Under the pieces are notes generated by a model that did not search any database, had not been told where the DNA came from, and saw only the letters and a program-made list of their open reading frames with translations. A stretch of DNA of 64,000 nt from Chryseobacterium sp. MEBOG06 (GTDB lineage Bacteria > Bacteroidota > Bacteroidia > Flavobacteriales > Weeksellaceae): the NCBI RefSeq assembly GCF_021869765.1, contig NZ_CP084580.1:2480001-2544000 (forward strand), in the 5' to 3' direction. Positions 35,042 to 45,100 of this stretch are shown here, in pieces. Within the stretch, counting starts at the first letter, position 1. Each line of letters opens with the position of its first letter. A program made the position numbers and the translations under genes.

Positions 35042-35179
35042 TTACAGAATAATTTGGGTTATAATTTTTATTACAATAGAGATTAATATTCTATTTTAGT
35101 CTAAATATATAAAACTTCATCAAATTTTAGAAAATGTTCCTCCAATAAAAAGCGGATTTAACAACTCTGAAAAATACTA

Positions 35180-35488
35180 TCATAAGCTAAGTTCGTTTCC
35201 CCATGAATGCAGTTCGGATAGTATAGAGCCAGGTTTCTTTCCTTTTTCTGTCAGTTTATAATAAACTTCCGGAGGAAAATTATAGACTTCAGTCCGTTGG
35301 ATAATATAATCCTCTTCCAGTTGTTTTAACTGTTCGGAAAGGACTTTTTTGGAAACTCTGGGCATTTTTATCCATAGTTCTGTAAAACGTACTGTTTCTT
35401 CTTCAAAAAGATTGTGTAAAATCAATGGCTTCCACTTTCCTGAAAGGATATCCAGGCTCTTTCTTAGGCCGCAGTTTTCAAAATTCAT
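35180..35488 (-). CDS. HxlR-family transcriptional regulator
   Basis: A short (102-residue) HxlR winged helix: N-terminal CGLRKSLDILSGKWKPLILHNL with the diagnostic cysteine and GKWK, recognition helix FTELWIKMPRVSKKVLSEQLKQLE, and wing PPEVYYKLTEKG. It is divergent from a broken MBL-fold gene. Their shared 94-bp gap contains direct repeats TAACCTT and a near-consensus promoter facing that gene, so the regulator probably controls it and itself. Confidence 0.87.
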   Translation of the reverse strand: MNFENCGLRKSLDILSGKWKPLILHNLFEEETVRFTELWIKMPRVSKKVLSEQLKQLEEDYIIQRTEVYNFPPEVYYKLTEKGKKPGSILSELHSWGNELSL

Positions 35489-35512
35489 AAGATACTTGAA
35501 TATATATATGAT

Positions 35513-35563
35513 TAACCTTTTGGTAACCTTCTATTGTTTTACCGCAGTCCCGCAATAGTTTTG
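35513..35563 (+). promoter_or_regulatory. Promoter and direct repeats before the MBL-fold pseudogene
   Basis: TTG at 35534-35536, a 19-bp spacer and TAGTTTTG at 35556-35563 form one of the best promoter matches in the window. TAACCTT at 35513-35519 and again at 35524-35530 (11-bp period, one helical turn) lie just upstream and are a candidate HxlR operator. Confidence 0.6.
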
Positions 35564-35582
35564 CAGTACAAATGTAAACAAA

Positions 35583-36348
35583 ATGAAACTACAATTATGG
35601 CGTAATGCTACACTGCTATTGAATATCAACGGAATTTCCATATTAGTAGACCCTATGCTCGGAGAAAAAGGCGTGCTGGGTCCATTTCCTATGACGGATA
35701 ATGAATTGCTAAATCCTTTAATAGATTTTCCGTTCAGTCAGGAAGAATTAATCAAAAAACTTCGGTCAATAGATGCCGTTGTGATTACCCATCTCCATCC
35801 TGATCATTGGGACTCAAAGGCTATAGAGCTTATTGGTAAAAACGTGCCAGTTTTATGTCCTGATATTATCGCAGATCAGATTACCCAGCAGGGGTTTCAA
35901 AATACGGTGCCTGTCAATACATCTATTCATTGGGATAATATTGAAATCTTTAAGACAAAAGGACAGCATGGTACAGGAGAGATTGGTGAGAAAATGTGAA
36001 AAGTAAATGGATTTGTTTTTAAAACAGAAGCTAAAACAGTTTATATTGTCGGAGACAGTATCTGGAATAAAGAAATAGCAGATGAAATCCACAAACACAA
36101 GCCTGACCAAATTATTGTAGCAGGCGGAGCAGCTTCTTTTTCAGTGGGTGACCCCTATTATCATGACCGCTAAAGATATTATTGAAGTCTGCAAATATTC
36201 TCCTGAAGCTACAATATGGGTAACCCAACTGAAAGCGTTAAGCCATTGCAAAGAAGACAGAAATTATATTCAGAATAAAATCAACGAAAAAGGATTTGAG
36301 AAGAGGTGTTTTATATTAAAAGATGGTGAAGAAGTTGTTCTTTTATAA
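35583..36348 (+). pseudogene. MBL-fold (UlaG-like) hydrolase, broken by a stop and a frameshift
   Basis: The first 139 codons encode an UlaG/L-ascorbate-lactonase-like MBL fold: LLLNINGISILVDPMLGEKG, then VITHLHPDHWDSKAIEL with HxHxDH, and GQHGTGEIGEKM. An in-frame TGA at 35997-35999 interrupts it. After it the same frame continues with KVNGFVFKTEAKTVYIVGDSIW and IIVAGGAASFSVGDP, where a CCCC run near 36151-36154 has one C too many. Removing it joins IIMTAKDIIEVCKYSPEATI and the C-terminal end at 36348. Two lesions in one gene argue for a real pseudogene and against a single sequencing error. The promoter in front is intact, suggesting recent loss. Confidence 0.8.
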
Positions 36349-36399
36349 TTGGGACATAAGTGGCTTGCAAGTATTAAAATTACTTAAAGTATCAAAGCA

Positions 36400-36431
36400 A
36401 ATAATGATAGAACTTCGGTTCTATCATTATT
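36400..36431. terminator. Bidirectional terminator with TTCG loop
   Basis: AATAATGATAGAAC (36400-36413) pairs perfectly with its complement at 36418-36431 around a TTCG tetraloop, a very stable RNA loop. It separates the convergent pseudogene and MFS gene. Confidence 0.88.
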
Positions 36432-36523
36432 ATTTATAGTTTAAAATTATTTATAAGAATGTTATAAATGCTAGTGATGTACAATTGATTTTGTTAGTGA
36501 ATTAGTGGATAAAATATGAAATT

Positions 36524-37729
36524 TTAATCCTCCACACATTTATTTCTCGCAGCCTTCATTCCAAAGAAAAACATCAGCAATACTGCAGTACTCATAAAAT
36601 AAAATGAACTGTTCCAGGAAGTATCCCAATCATGAAGTTTACCAAATACAGGAGGTCCAAATGCTGCAATCAGATAACCTACAGACTGTGCCATTCCGGA
36701 GATTTTTACGGCATTGATGCTGCTTTTCGTTCTTGTAGAAAAGAACAGAATAGATAAACTGAAAGACAAGCCATTGGCAATGCCTATGATAACGGCATTT
36801 ACATAGATCCATTCTGATTTCATGAATGCAAACATCATTGTACTTATAAACATTAAAGCACATACAAAAACAATCATTAATCTCTGGTCTTTCATTTTGC
36901 TTGCAATGATCGGGCAGCAGAAGGTCACCGGGATCATTGTAATCTGAATCACAAAGAAAACCCATCCTGAGCTCTCACTTTCCATATGATAATCCGCAAG
37001 GAATGACGGAAGCCAGGCAACGAGGCAATAGTAGAATAAAGACTGCAGCCCCATGAAAATACTGATATTCCAGGCCTGAGAGGATTTAAACATATTAAAA
37101 TCTGAAGTGCTGAGTGCAGCCTTTTGCTGATGAGTATTCTTTCTGTTGAAGATGAATTCCAGAATCAGAACCAGAAATGCCAAAGCGGCAATCACCAGCC
37201 AGATTCCCAGTGAACCACGCCATCCAAACCCCGTCCATTCTCCTATCTTCACACTGAAACCTGAAGCTAAAGCAGCGGTAAGATTCATTGATACCGCAAA
37301 AATACCCGTCATCAGGCCAATCTGCTTTGGGAAATTGTTTTTAACATATCCGGGAGTGACTACATTTCCTATACATATTCCCAGGCCAATGAATATAGAA
37401 CCCAGAAATAACAGCCAAAGAGAACCTGTAATACGGAGAAACAATCCAAAACTCAAAATAATCAACGAATACATTAAAAGTTTACTGATTCCCAGCTTAC
37501 CGGAAAATCTGCTTACCAAAACAGAGCACACGGCAAACATAAAGAGTGGAATAGAGGTTAGCAAACTGACCTGAAAATTATCCAGCTTCAGTGTATCTCT
37601 CACCTCTCCAAGTACCGGAGCTACAGCAACAATAGGAGAGCGCAGATTACTGGAAATAAGGATAACTACCAGAACATTAATGATTAATAAAACATAGGAA
37701 GCATTCTTTTTTACTTCATTCTTCATCAT
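36524..37729 (-). CDS. MFS transporter (CynX/NimT-like)
   Basis: An approximately 400-residue transporter with twelve membrane segments. The first span and loop NLRSPIVAVAPVLGEVRDTL is diagnostic of the CynX/NimT branch (cyanate, 2-nitroimidazole and related transport), and the repeat structure of the major facilitator fold is evident. I start at the adjacent ATG codons 37729/37726 (MMKNEVKKNASYVLL), because the 27 codons before them cover the divergent promoter region. It is divergent from an AraC regulator 70 bp away that probably controls it. The substrate is unknown. Confidence 0.87.
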   Translation of the reverse strand: MMKNEVKKNASYVLLIINVLVVILISSNLRSPIVAVAPVLGEVRDTLKLDNFQVSLLTSIPLFMFAVCSVLVSRFSGKLGISKLLMYSLIILSFGLFLRITGSLWLLFLGSIFIGLGICIGNVVTPGYVKNNFPKQIGLMTGIFAVSMNLTAALASGFSVKIGEWTGFGWRGSLGIWLVIAALAFLVLILEFIFNRKNTHQQKAALSTSDFNMFKSSQAWNISIFMGLQSLFYYCLVAWLPSFLADYHMESESSGWVFFVIQITMIPVTFCCPIIASKMKDQRLMIVFVCALMFISTMMFAFMKSEWIYVNAVIIGIANGLSFSLSILFFSTRTKSSINAVKISGMAQSVGYLIAAFGPPVFGKLHDWDTSWNSSFYFMSTAVLLMFFFGMKAARNKCVED

Positions 37730-37744
37730 GATAAAACTTTTGCA

Positions 37745-37776
37745 CAAAATTAATATAGTAATTTTGTTTAATTTTG
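37745..37776. promoter_or_regulatory. Divergent promoters arranged as a palindrome
   Basis: CAAAATTA (37745-37752, a minus-strand TAATTTTG -7 box for the MFS gene) and TAATTTTG (37759-37766) form a perfect inverted repeat six bases apart. A second plus-strand TAATTTTG follows at 37769-37776. Polymerases for the two genes would compete, and an AraC protein bound between them could switch direction. Confidence 0.5.
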
Positions 37777-37799
37777 CCAAAGTTTTAACCTGAAACGAC

Positions 37800-38582
37800 A
37801 TGAATGCCAACGACAGTATAGAGATAGATGAACTGAGTAAACCTTATTTTGTATGGTTTGAAGAAAACTGGATCCATGATGATATTCTTCACCAGCATCA
37901 GAAAGGTCAGCTGGTCTATGTAGAAAGTGGTTTCCAGTACATAACCATTGAAGAAAAGATCTATCTTCTTCCACAGAATCATGCCGTATGGATTCCGTCG
38001 AATACTATTCATAAAACCAATTCACATTCTGAAAAGATCAAGCTGATGATCATGTTTGCCGATACGGAAGGCAGCAATCCTTTTTATGATGAAGTAAATG
38101 TGTTTTCTGTTCCTCCGGTGCTGAGGGAAATGATAAAATATGCTGAAAAGTGGTCAAAATTATTTATAAAAGATCACGATGAAACCTTGTTTTTAAAGGC
38201 TCTTTTTAATGAACTTCCTCATTTTGTAGAGCATTCCCTGAAACTCCATATCTGCCTTCCCAAAGATAAACGTCTCACTAAAGTCATTGAACATCTTCAT
38301 CACTATTATCGTGAAGAGATCAGAATAGAGGAACTAAGCGACACAGCACTATTATCTTTGCGTACCCTGGAGCGAATCTTCAAAAAGGAAACAGGATTAA
38401 CATTGATTAAATACCAGCAAATGCTCCGTATCATCAAAAGTCTCGAACTTCTGAGTTCCGGCAGTTTTACGATTTCGGAAACGGCATATGAAGTGGGGTA
38501 CAAGAGTGTCCAGGCTTACACCAGAAGTTTTCAGTCCGTTATGCAGTTCCGGCCCACAGATTTTGTTAAAAATATTAAATAA
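37800..38582 (+). CDS. AraC-family transcriptional regulator with cupin domain
   Basis: A 260-residue regulator with an N-terminal cupin-like sensing domain (HQHQKGQLVYVESGFQYITIEE, then LPQNHAVWIPSNTIHKTNSH, typical HxHxxxQ/cupin signature) and a C-terminal double helix-turn-helix (IRIEELSDTALLSLRTLERIF; TISETAYEVGYKSVQAYTRSF). The MFS gene lies 70 bp away in the opposite direction, which is the usual arrangement for a regulator and the exporter it controls. The inducer is unknown. Confidence 0.88.
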   Translation: MNANDSIEIDELSKPYFVWFEENWIHDDILHQHQKGQLVYVESGFQYITIEEKIYLLPQNHAVWIPSNTIHKTNSHSEKIKLMIMFADTEGSNPFYDEVNVFSVPPVLREMIKYAEKWSKLFIKDHDETLFLKALFNELPHFVEHSLKLHICLPKDKRLTKVIEHLHHYYREEIRIEELSDTALLSLRTLERIFKKETGLTLIKYQQMLRIIKSLELLSSGSFTISETAYEVGYKSVQAYTRSFQSVMQFRPTDFVKNIK

Positions 38583-39101
38583 ATTTAGAATTAAAAAGAA
38601 GACTTATAACAAAATTAAAGGTTCTTTATTGACTTGTATTAGGGCCTTCGCCTTATATTATCAATTCTGATATTTCACTTTAAATATTTCCATATAATCA
38701 TTAAAATTTAAATTATAGCATTAATCAAATAAAAAGGCCCCCAGTGATGGAGACCTTAAAAAAACACAAATGATGAAAAAAAATTATTTCGATTCACAAA
38801 TATAAGTAAAAATTACATTATGTATTGCATTATAAGCGTATTTTTTTAAATATTATTTATTTTAATTAAAAATAATCATCCTTCAAGTGATATTCATTTT
38901 CTTTGATTTTTCGAAAATATGCTCTGTAATCATTCTAAGGTAGAAAACACTAGTATTATTCATGGTTTTTATCTTTCTGTAGAAAAATATTTACATGTTT
39001 AATTTGTAAGAGTAAAAAATAAACATTATTAAATCCGTTATTTGTGACTCCGCTCATATAAAGATCCCGGAAATTTTCGTTTATTTGTCTTAAAACGGCC
39101 T
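38583..39101. other. AT-rich intergenic region, 519 bp
   Basis: No gene is supported here. An imperfect hairpin (AAGG at 38734 with CCTT ending at 38757, two internal mismatches) followed by A-runs may end the AraC transcript. A short ATG-ATG frame after it has only about eleven codons. Confidence 0.35.
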
Positions 39102-39710
39102 ATGAAACCCAAGCAGATAGAAGGTGTTCCAGAACAAAAATCCGGTGGATTTCACGATACCGAAAGTAAAAAGCAATTTGAGCATCATCTTATTTCTCAG
39201 AAATTTGAGATTCTGAAAAAACGGTTTTTTTCTGTCAATGAATGGGGAAATTATGGCGGAGAAGCTTTTGCTGCTTTTAAGCTTTATGATGATAAAGGCA
39301 ATGCGGTAGAGCGGGAACCTCAAAAAGGAGATTTTGTGAGAATCAATATTCCCGGTCCGGGAGAAACAGAAGCAGAAGGATATGACTGGGTAGAAATTAC
39401 AGATCTCTGTTTTTGTCAGGATACCATTTCCGAAAATATCATGATGACCTGCAGGCCTTCCCGTGATCCTGAGCATGGCCAAAACAAGCATATTGCTCAT
39501 TTTTACAGCTCCGAAGCCAGTTCTACTTTTATGATCTGCAGAAGTTCAACCCATTTGAAAGCCGCAGTATATGGCAGAAATGAATCTCCCAATTTTGATG
39601 CCCAGTTCATTGATGTTGTCAGAAATATGATGGTAGCCGCAGGAGGAATTGTGGGAATAGCCAAAATTCAGTGGAAAGAGCTGACCGATGGCTTTCTGGA
39701 TATAAACTGA
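39102..39710 (+). CDS. Conserved hypothetical protein
   Basis: Not recognised. The 202-residue protein is cytosolic by sequence (no signal peptide or membrane span). It contains a mixed alpha/beta middle (EAFAAFKLYDDKGNAVERE, GDFVRINIPGPGETEAEGYD, WVEITDLCFCQDTISEN) and a C-terminal helical segment rich in glycine and alanine (MVAAGGIVGIAKIQWKEL). The middle is suggestive of a small beta-barrel or nucleotide-contacting fold, but no motif is certain. It stands alone, and no operon partner is visible. Confidence 0.65.
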   Translation: MKPKQIEGVPEQKSGGFHDTESKKQFEHHLISQKFEILKKRFFSVNEWGNYGGEAFAAFKLYDDKGNAVEREPQKGDFVRINIPGPGETEAEGYDWVEITDLCFCQDTISENIMMTCRPSRDPEHGQNKHIAHFYSSEASSTFMICRSSTHLKAAVYGRNESPNFDAQFIDVVRNMMVAAGGIVGIAKIQWKELTDGFLDIN

Positions 39711-39836
39711 AAAAAACTCTTTTTGACCTAAATCAAAGTTTTGAAAAAAATCAGACTTTGATTGTATTCAGTTTTTCCGGCATGTTGTTTCTATTCAAGA
39801 GACCATAATTCATGATAGAGTCTGGTAGTTTCCTGA

Positions 39837-40430
39837 TTATAAAAACAGGCTTACTGCACAATACAGCAGAAGTACTCCCATCACGGTATTGACTATTTTG
39901 TAATGTTGATTTAAAAACTGATGAAGCCTCTGTCCAGCCACTGCCCATATCCAGGTTGCGGAGTTTCCGATAGAAGAAAGAAGAAAAGCAAAAATCAGAA
40001 TGATCCACAGCTCACTGAATTGAGGAAAGATAAAACTGCTGAATGCTGTTATTCCGTAAATGATAATTTTAACATTGACTAACTGCAATAGAAATCCTTT
40101 CCAAAAATCCTGGGTCGTTTCCGATGGCTTTTTCCCATTTTCAAGATCAATTTCTGCCGGTTTTCCGGAGATTACAGACCATGCGAGATAAACAAGATAA
40201 ACTGCTCCTACATATTTCAGATAATTCAGAAGGAAACCATAAGAACTCAAAAGCAAACCTGTAAATATGGCTGCCAGTATCATCACAACTGTAAATCCGG
40301 AATATATTCCTAATAATAATTTTTTACTGTTTTTATAACCCGATTTCATGGTGCTGTTTAATGCCAGGATATTATTGGGCCCGGGAAGAAGCGCTGTAAG
40401 AACAGTGTAAATAAAAAATGAAAACCACAT
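39837..40430 (-). CDS. LysE-family amino-acid exporter
   Basis: A 197-residue inner-membrane protein with about six membrane helices. The opening FFIYTVLTALLPGPNNILALN with the conserved PGPN motif and the second helix GYKNSKKLLLGIYSGFTVVM mark the LysE/RhtB family, which exports basic amino acids, homoserine or threonine. A strong promoter precedes it. The divergent gene is a LysR regulator, the same arrangement as LysE/LysG pairs. Confidence 0.9.
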   Translation of the reverse strand: MWFSFFIYTVLTALLPGPNNILALNSTMKSGYKNSKKLLLGIYSGFTVVMILAAIFTGLLLSSYGFLLNYLKYVGAVYLVYLAWSVISGKPAEIDLENGKKPSETTQDFWKGFLLQLVNVKIIIYGITAFSSFIFPQFSELWIILIFAFLLSSIGNSATWIWAVAGQRLHQFLNQHYKIVNTVMGVLLLYCAVSLFL

Positions 40431-40443
40431 ATCTTTTTTTTGA

Positions 40444-40474
40444 CAAAATTAATGAGCTTAAATACTTCAGTCAA
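40444..40474 (-). promoter_or_regulatory. Promoter of the LysE gene
   Basis: On the minus strand TTG (complement at 40472-40474), a 20-bp spacer and TAATTTTG (complement at 40444-40451) match the consensus. The expected leader before ATG 40430 is only about ten bases. Confidence 0.6.
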
Positions 40475-40513
40475 TCGGAATTATTTATACTTTTACTTCG
40501 AAAAATTTAAAGT

Positions 40514-41425
40514 ATGGACATTCACCAGCTCAGAAGTTTTAAAACGATAGTGGAAAAAGGTAATTTTCAGGACGCTGCAAAAGAGCTCAACTATTCTTTA
40601 TCTGCCATCAGTTATCAGATTCAACAGCTTGAAAATGAGGTTAAATTTCCTTTATTTGAAAAAATAGGAAGAAGGATGATGCCTACAGCCCAATCTCTGA
40701 AGCTGATCCCGCATATCAAAAAAATAGAAGAGGAAATAGAACAGATCAGACAACTGAATTCAAAAGACAGAAAGGTAGAAGGAGATCTTACTATTTCAGC
40801 CTCTGACAGTTTACTGACTTATATCCTGCAGCCTGTTCTAAAAGAATTTATTGAAACAGCGCCTGGTGTAAAATTAAAGCTAAAGGTTAGAAACTGCTAT
40901 GAAGTACAGAAAGAGATCATCCGGAATAATGTTGATCTGGGAATTCATTATCAGGTAAATGGATATGATGATCAGATTAAAGTAACCGAACTGTCCTCAT
41001 TTACTGTAGGAGTGATGGCGTCACCGGTATTTTCAGAACAGGAAAAGAATTTCGACAGAAAAGATCAGACAAAATCATGCTCCATTATTAATAATGATCC
41101 CAATGGTGTTTATCAGCAGTATTTTGACGAGTATCTTAAAAAAAAGAATATCAGAACCGGACAAAGCATTGAACTCTGGAGCATCGAAGCGATCAAAAAA
41201 AGTATAATGAATAACCTGGGAATAGCCTGCCTGCCACATTTTGTAGTTGCAGAAGAACTTAAAAAAGGGGAGATAACGGAGCTCAACATCAAAGGATTTC
41301 AGCGTACCATTACCATGATTAGTGCTCATCATTGTAATAAATGGATCAGTCCTGCTATGGAGCTCTTTTTGAAAATTCTTAACAGGCAAATGGCTTATGA
41401 ACCCGTTCAATGCTCTTTAAATTAA
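40514..41425 (+). CDS. LysR-family transcriptional regulator
   Basis: A 303-residue regulator. The N-terminal winged helix reads QLRSFKTIVEKGNFQDAAKE with YSLSAISYQIQQLENEVKFPLFEK, and the rest is the periplasmic-binding-protein-like effector domain (residues about 90-290). It is divergent from the LysE exporter with an 83-bp shared gap, as in amino-acid-responsive LysG/ArgP systems. I infer that it senses an amino acid and controls export. The start is ATG 40514. Confidence 0.9.
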   Translation: MDIHQLRSFKTIVEKGNFQDAAKELNYSLSAISYQIQQLENEVKFPLFEKIGRRMMPTAQSLKLIPHIKKIEEEIEQIRQLNSKDRKVEGDLTISASDSLLTYILQPVLKEFIETAPGVKLKLKVRNCYEVQKEIIRNNVDLGIHYQVNGYDDQIKVTELSSFTVGVMASPVFSEQEKNFDRKDQTKSCSIINNDPNGVYQQYFDEYLKKKNIRTGQSIELWSIEAIKKSIMNNLGIACLPHFVVAEELKKGEITELNIKGFQRTITMISAHHCNKWISPAMELFLKILNRQMAYEPVQCSLN

Positions 41426-41469
41426 AAAAAATTAATACTGAAGAACTTTTCAGGGAAAAATTTAAGCCC

Positions 41470-41477
41470 TATATTTG
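41470..41477 (+). promoter_or_regulatory. -7 box abutting the start codon
   Basis: TATATTTG ends five bases before ATG 41483. Transcription would start at or next to the start codon, implying a leaderless mRNA or use of a later start (ATG codons at 41513 and 41516). No TTG is seen at -33. Confidence 0.45.
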
Positions 41478-41482
41478 CAGTA

Positions 41483-41845
41483 ATGATAAAATGGTTCTCC
41501 ATACTATGCTCGATGATGTATGTGCTGGCTACCACCAATGCGGGGGAAGTACTTAAGGTGCCTATGTTTGTGGAGCATTTTATAGAATATCATGGGACCT
41601 TATCAGAATTTGTCATGGAACACTATGACAATCACCAAAAAGATGCCGACTGGGATTCTGATCAGAAGTTACCTTTTATTAATCCACCTATTGTCCTTAC
41701 AGTACATGCGCAGCTTCCTGAACTTACGTTCGAAATAAAGAAACCTAAAGAAGTTGCTGTTCCTCAGAAAAACAGTATTTATAAGGAAAAAGATTTCTCA
41801 AACCTTTATCTTTCCACAATTTTTCAGCCTCCACGGCTTTCTTAA
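41483..41845 (+). CDS. Small protein upstream of the heavy-metal efflux operon
   Basis: A 120-residue protein with an N-terminal hydrophobic segment (WFSILCSMMYVLATTNAGE), followed by a His/Asp/Glu-rich stretch (VEHFIEYHGTLSEF, HYDNHQKDADWDSDQKLPF). Similar small His/Asp-rich proteins precede czc/cus-type genes in many Flavobacteriia, and metal sensing or binding in the periplasm is a reasonable guess. Its mature part contains no enzyme motif. It precedes the pump gene on the same strand. Confidence 0.7.
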   Translation: MIKWFSILCSMMYVLATTNAGEVLKVPMFVEHFIEYHGTLSEFVMEHYDNHQKDADWDSDQKLPFINPPIVLTVHAQLPELTFEIKKPKEVAVPQKNSIYKEKDFSNLYLSTIFQPPRLS

Positions 41846-42114
41846 TCTGATTCTTAATTGAAAATTAATGCTTTACGTTTTTACTTAAAGCAGTGAATCC
41901 TTGTTACATATCAACTGATTCGTTGTGTATTGTAAACACTGTTTATGCTCCGGCCACAAAAGCTTTGCTCGAAGATATGAAGACTTTTTCAAGTTTGTAT
42001 TTTGTGAATTTGAAATGCCTTTTAAGTACACTTTTACTATTCCGGCTTTTACGATCAAAAAAAGTTCAAACAGTTTTTATAAAACATTTCGGGTTATCAA
42101 TTAATAGTTTTTTC

Positions 42115-45100
42115 ATGTTAAATAAAATTATTGAGTTTTCTGTAAAGAATAAACTCATCATTGCCCTGTTTACAGGAGGTCTCATCCTTCTTGGTATATA
42201 TGAGACCACCCAACTCCCTATTGATGCTCAGCCTGACATTACCAATAACCAGGTTCAGATCATTACGACAGCTCCTTCTTACGGGGCTGCAGACATAGAA
42301 CGTCTGGTAACGTTTCCTATTGAACAGTCCACGAGCAATATCAGCGGAATTACGGAGCTCCGAAGTCTTTCACGGTTCGGGCTTTCTTTGGTGACTGTAG
42401 TTTTTGATGATAAAACAGATGTATACTGGGCCCGCCAGCAGGTTCAGGAACGTCTGCAGCTCGTTCAGGATAATATTCCCGAAGGTATTGGAAAACCGGA
42501 GCTGGGGCCTATCTCTACCGGATTGGGAGAAATCTTCCAGTATGTCGTAAGAGCGAAAAAGGGATACGAAAATGTGTATGACGAGACAGAGCTCAGAACC
42601 ATTCAGGACTGGGTGGTAAGACGTCAGCTGCTGGGAACTAAAGGAGTGGCGGATGTCAGCAGTTTCGGAGGAAAGCTGAAACAGTATGAGATCGCTATCA
42701 ATCCCAACAAACTTCAGGCATTCAACATCAATATCAACGATGTTTTTGCTGCTTTGGAAAAGAATAATCAGAATACGGGAGGCGCTTATATTGAGAAAAA
42801 AGAAACCGTTCTTTTTATCCGAAGTGAAGGGCTTTTGGGAAGTACTGAGGATATTGGAGGTATTCAGGTGGCTGAAACGAAGGAGGGTATTCCTGTTCAT
42901 ATCAAAGACGTAGCTTCTGTAAAGATTGGGTTTGCTACACGATATGGGGCAATGACCTATAACGATACAGGCGAAGTTTCAGGAGCTATTGTTCTGATGC
43001 TTAAAGGCGAAAACGCCAATGAAGTGATTGGAAACATCAAGCAGAGACTTGAAAAGATACAGGAATCTTTACCGGAGGGCGTTGTGATTGAACCTTTCCT
43101 TGACCGTGCCAAAATGGTAAACAATACGATAAGTACGGTAAAGACCAACCTTATGGAAGGGGCTTTGATCGTCGTTTTTATTCTGGTATTATTCCTCGGA
43201 AATTTCAGAGCAGGTTTATTAGTGGCTTCCGTGATTCCTTTGGCAATGCTTTTTGCCATTATCATGATGAATATCTTTAGAGTAGGAGGGAATCTGATGA
43301 GCCTCGGAGCTTTAGATTTCGGTCTTATTGTGGATGGTGCTGTTATTATTGTAGAAGCCGTTCTGCACCAGTTAGCCCATAAAAAGCATTTTGGAAAAGA
43401 CAATATGCTCAGTAAAAAAGAAATGGATGAACAGGTTTCCGGTTCTGCAACGAAAATGGTCAACAGTGCTGTTTTTGGACAGATTATTATCCTGATCGTA
43501 TATCTTCCGATTTTTACCCTTCAGGGGATTGAGGGTAAAATGTTTAAACCGATGGCACAGACCGTGGCATTTGCACTGATAGGAGCCTTTATTCTTTCCC
43601 TTACATATATTCCAATGATGAGTTCTCTGGTGCTGAGCAGAAAGAAAAAAGAAAAAGAAAATATTTCAGACAGGGTGATGGGGAAAGTAGAAATAGGCCA
43701 TCAGAAGCTCCTCATGAAGGCACTTAAATTCCGAAAAACCATTATCATCAGTGTACTGGTTCTTTTTGCAGGAGCCGTTTATACTTTATCTAAAATGGGA
43801 GGTGAATTTATTCCTTCTCTTGAGGAGGGTGATTTCGCAGTTGAAATGAGAGTACTTCAGGGAAGTAATATTAACGAAACGAAAAAAATAACCACACAGG
43901 CTTCAGGTATTCTTTTAAAGCAGTTTCCGGAAATACAAAAGATAGTTGTGAAGATCGGTAGTGCAGAAATCCCTACAGAACCTATGCCTATGGATGCAGG
44001 AGATATGATTATTGTTTTAAAACCTAAAAAAGAATGGACTTCCGCAAAATCCTTCCCGGAGCTTTCTGATAAAATGAGCAAAGCTTTAACGGTTATTCCC
44101 GGACTAACAACCAGTTTTCAGTTCCCTGTGCAGATGCGTTTCAATGAGCTGATGACCGGAGCAAGACAGGATGTGGTTTGTAAAATCTATGGTGAAGATC
44201 TGGACAGCCTTACAGTATATGCCAAAAAGCTGGGAAGCATCATCAACACGGTGAAAGGGGCCCAGGATCTTTATATAGAACCGGTGGTAGGAGCGCCCCA
44301 GGTGGTGATTGATTATAACCGTTCAGAATTATCGCGTCATAATATCTCTGTAGCAGAGATCAACAGGGTCATTAATATGGCTTTTGCAGGGCAGACTGCA
44401 GGTGCTTTGTATGAGGGTGAGAAAAAGTTTGATATCGTTGTCAGAATGGATAATGAATACAAGAAGGACCTTACAAGCATTCAGAATCTATTAGTGCCCA
44501 CTGCTTCAGGAGAGCAGATTCCATTATCTCAGCTGGCTAAAGTAGAGCTTAAAAACAGTCCGAATCAGATTCAGAGAGAAGATACCAAAAGAAGAATTAT
44601 TGTCGGTTTTAATGCGAGAGGAAAAGATGTACAGACCATTGTAGAAGAGCTTCAGCACAAAGTGGGTAAAAACCTTAAATTCTCTCCCGGATATACCATT
44701 TCTTATGGGGGTACATTTGAAAATTTAAATCAGGCAAAATCAAGATTGGGAGTTGCCGTTCCTATTTCTCTGGTTATGATTTTCTTACTGTTATTCTTTG
44801 CTTTTGGTTCAGTGAAACATAGTTTACTGATCTATACCGCTATTCCTTTATCAGCCATTGGCGGGGTGTATTTTCTTGCTTTAAGAGGAATGCCTTTCAG
44901 TATCAGTGCAGGGGTAGGATTCATTGCTTTGTTTGGTGTTGCTGTACTTAATGGAATAGTTTTGATATCGGAATTTAACAGATTGAAAAACAATGGATTA
45001 AAGAATACGAGCAGAATAGTTTTAATGGGAACAAGAATAAGACTTCGCCCGGTTTTAATGACTGCTTTTGTAGCATCTTTAGGATTTTTGCCGATGGCAC

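Noticed and set aside
41893..42114. N-terminal extension of the CzcA-type pump
   Set aside because: The frame is open from a GTG but the residues do not match any RND pump. The family starts at MLNKIIEFSVKN.
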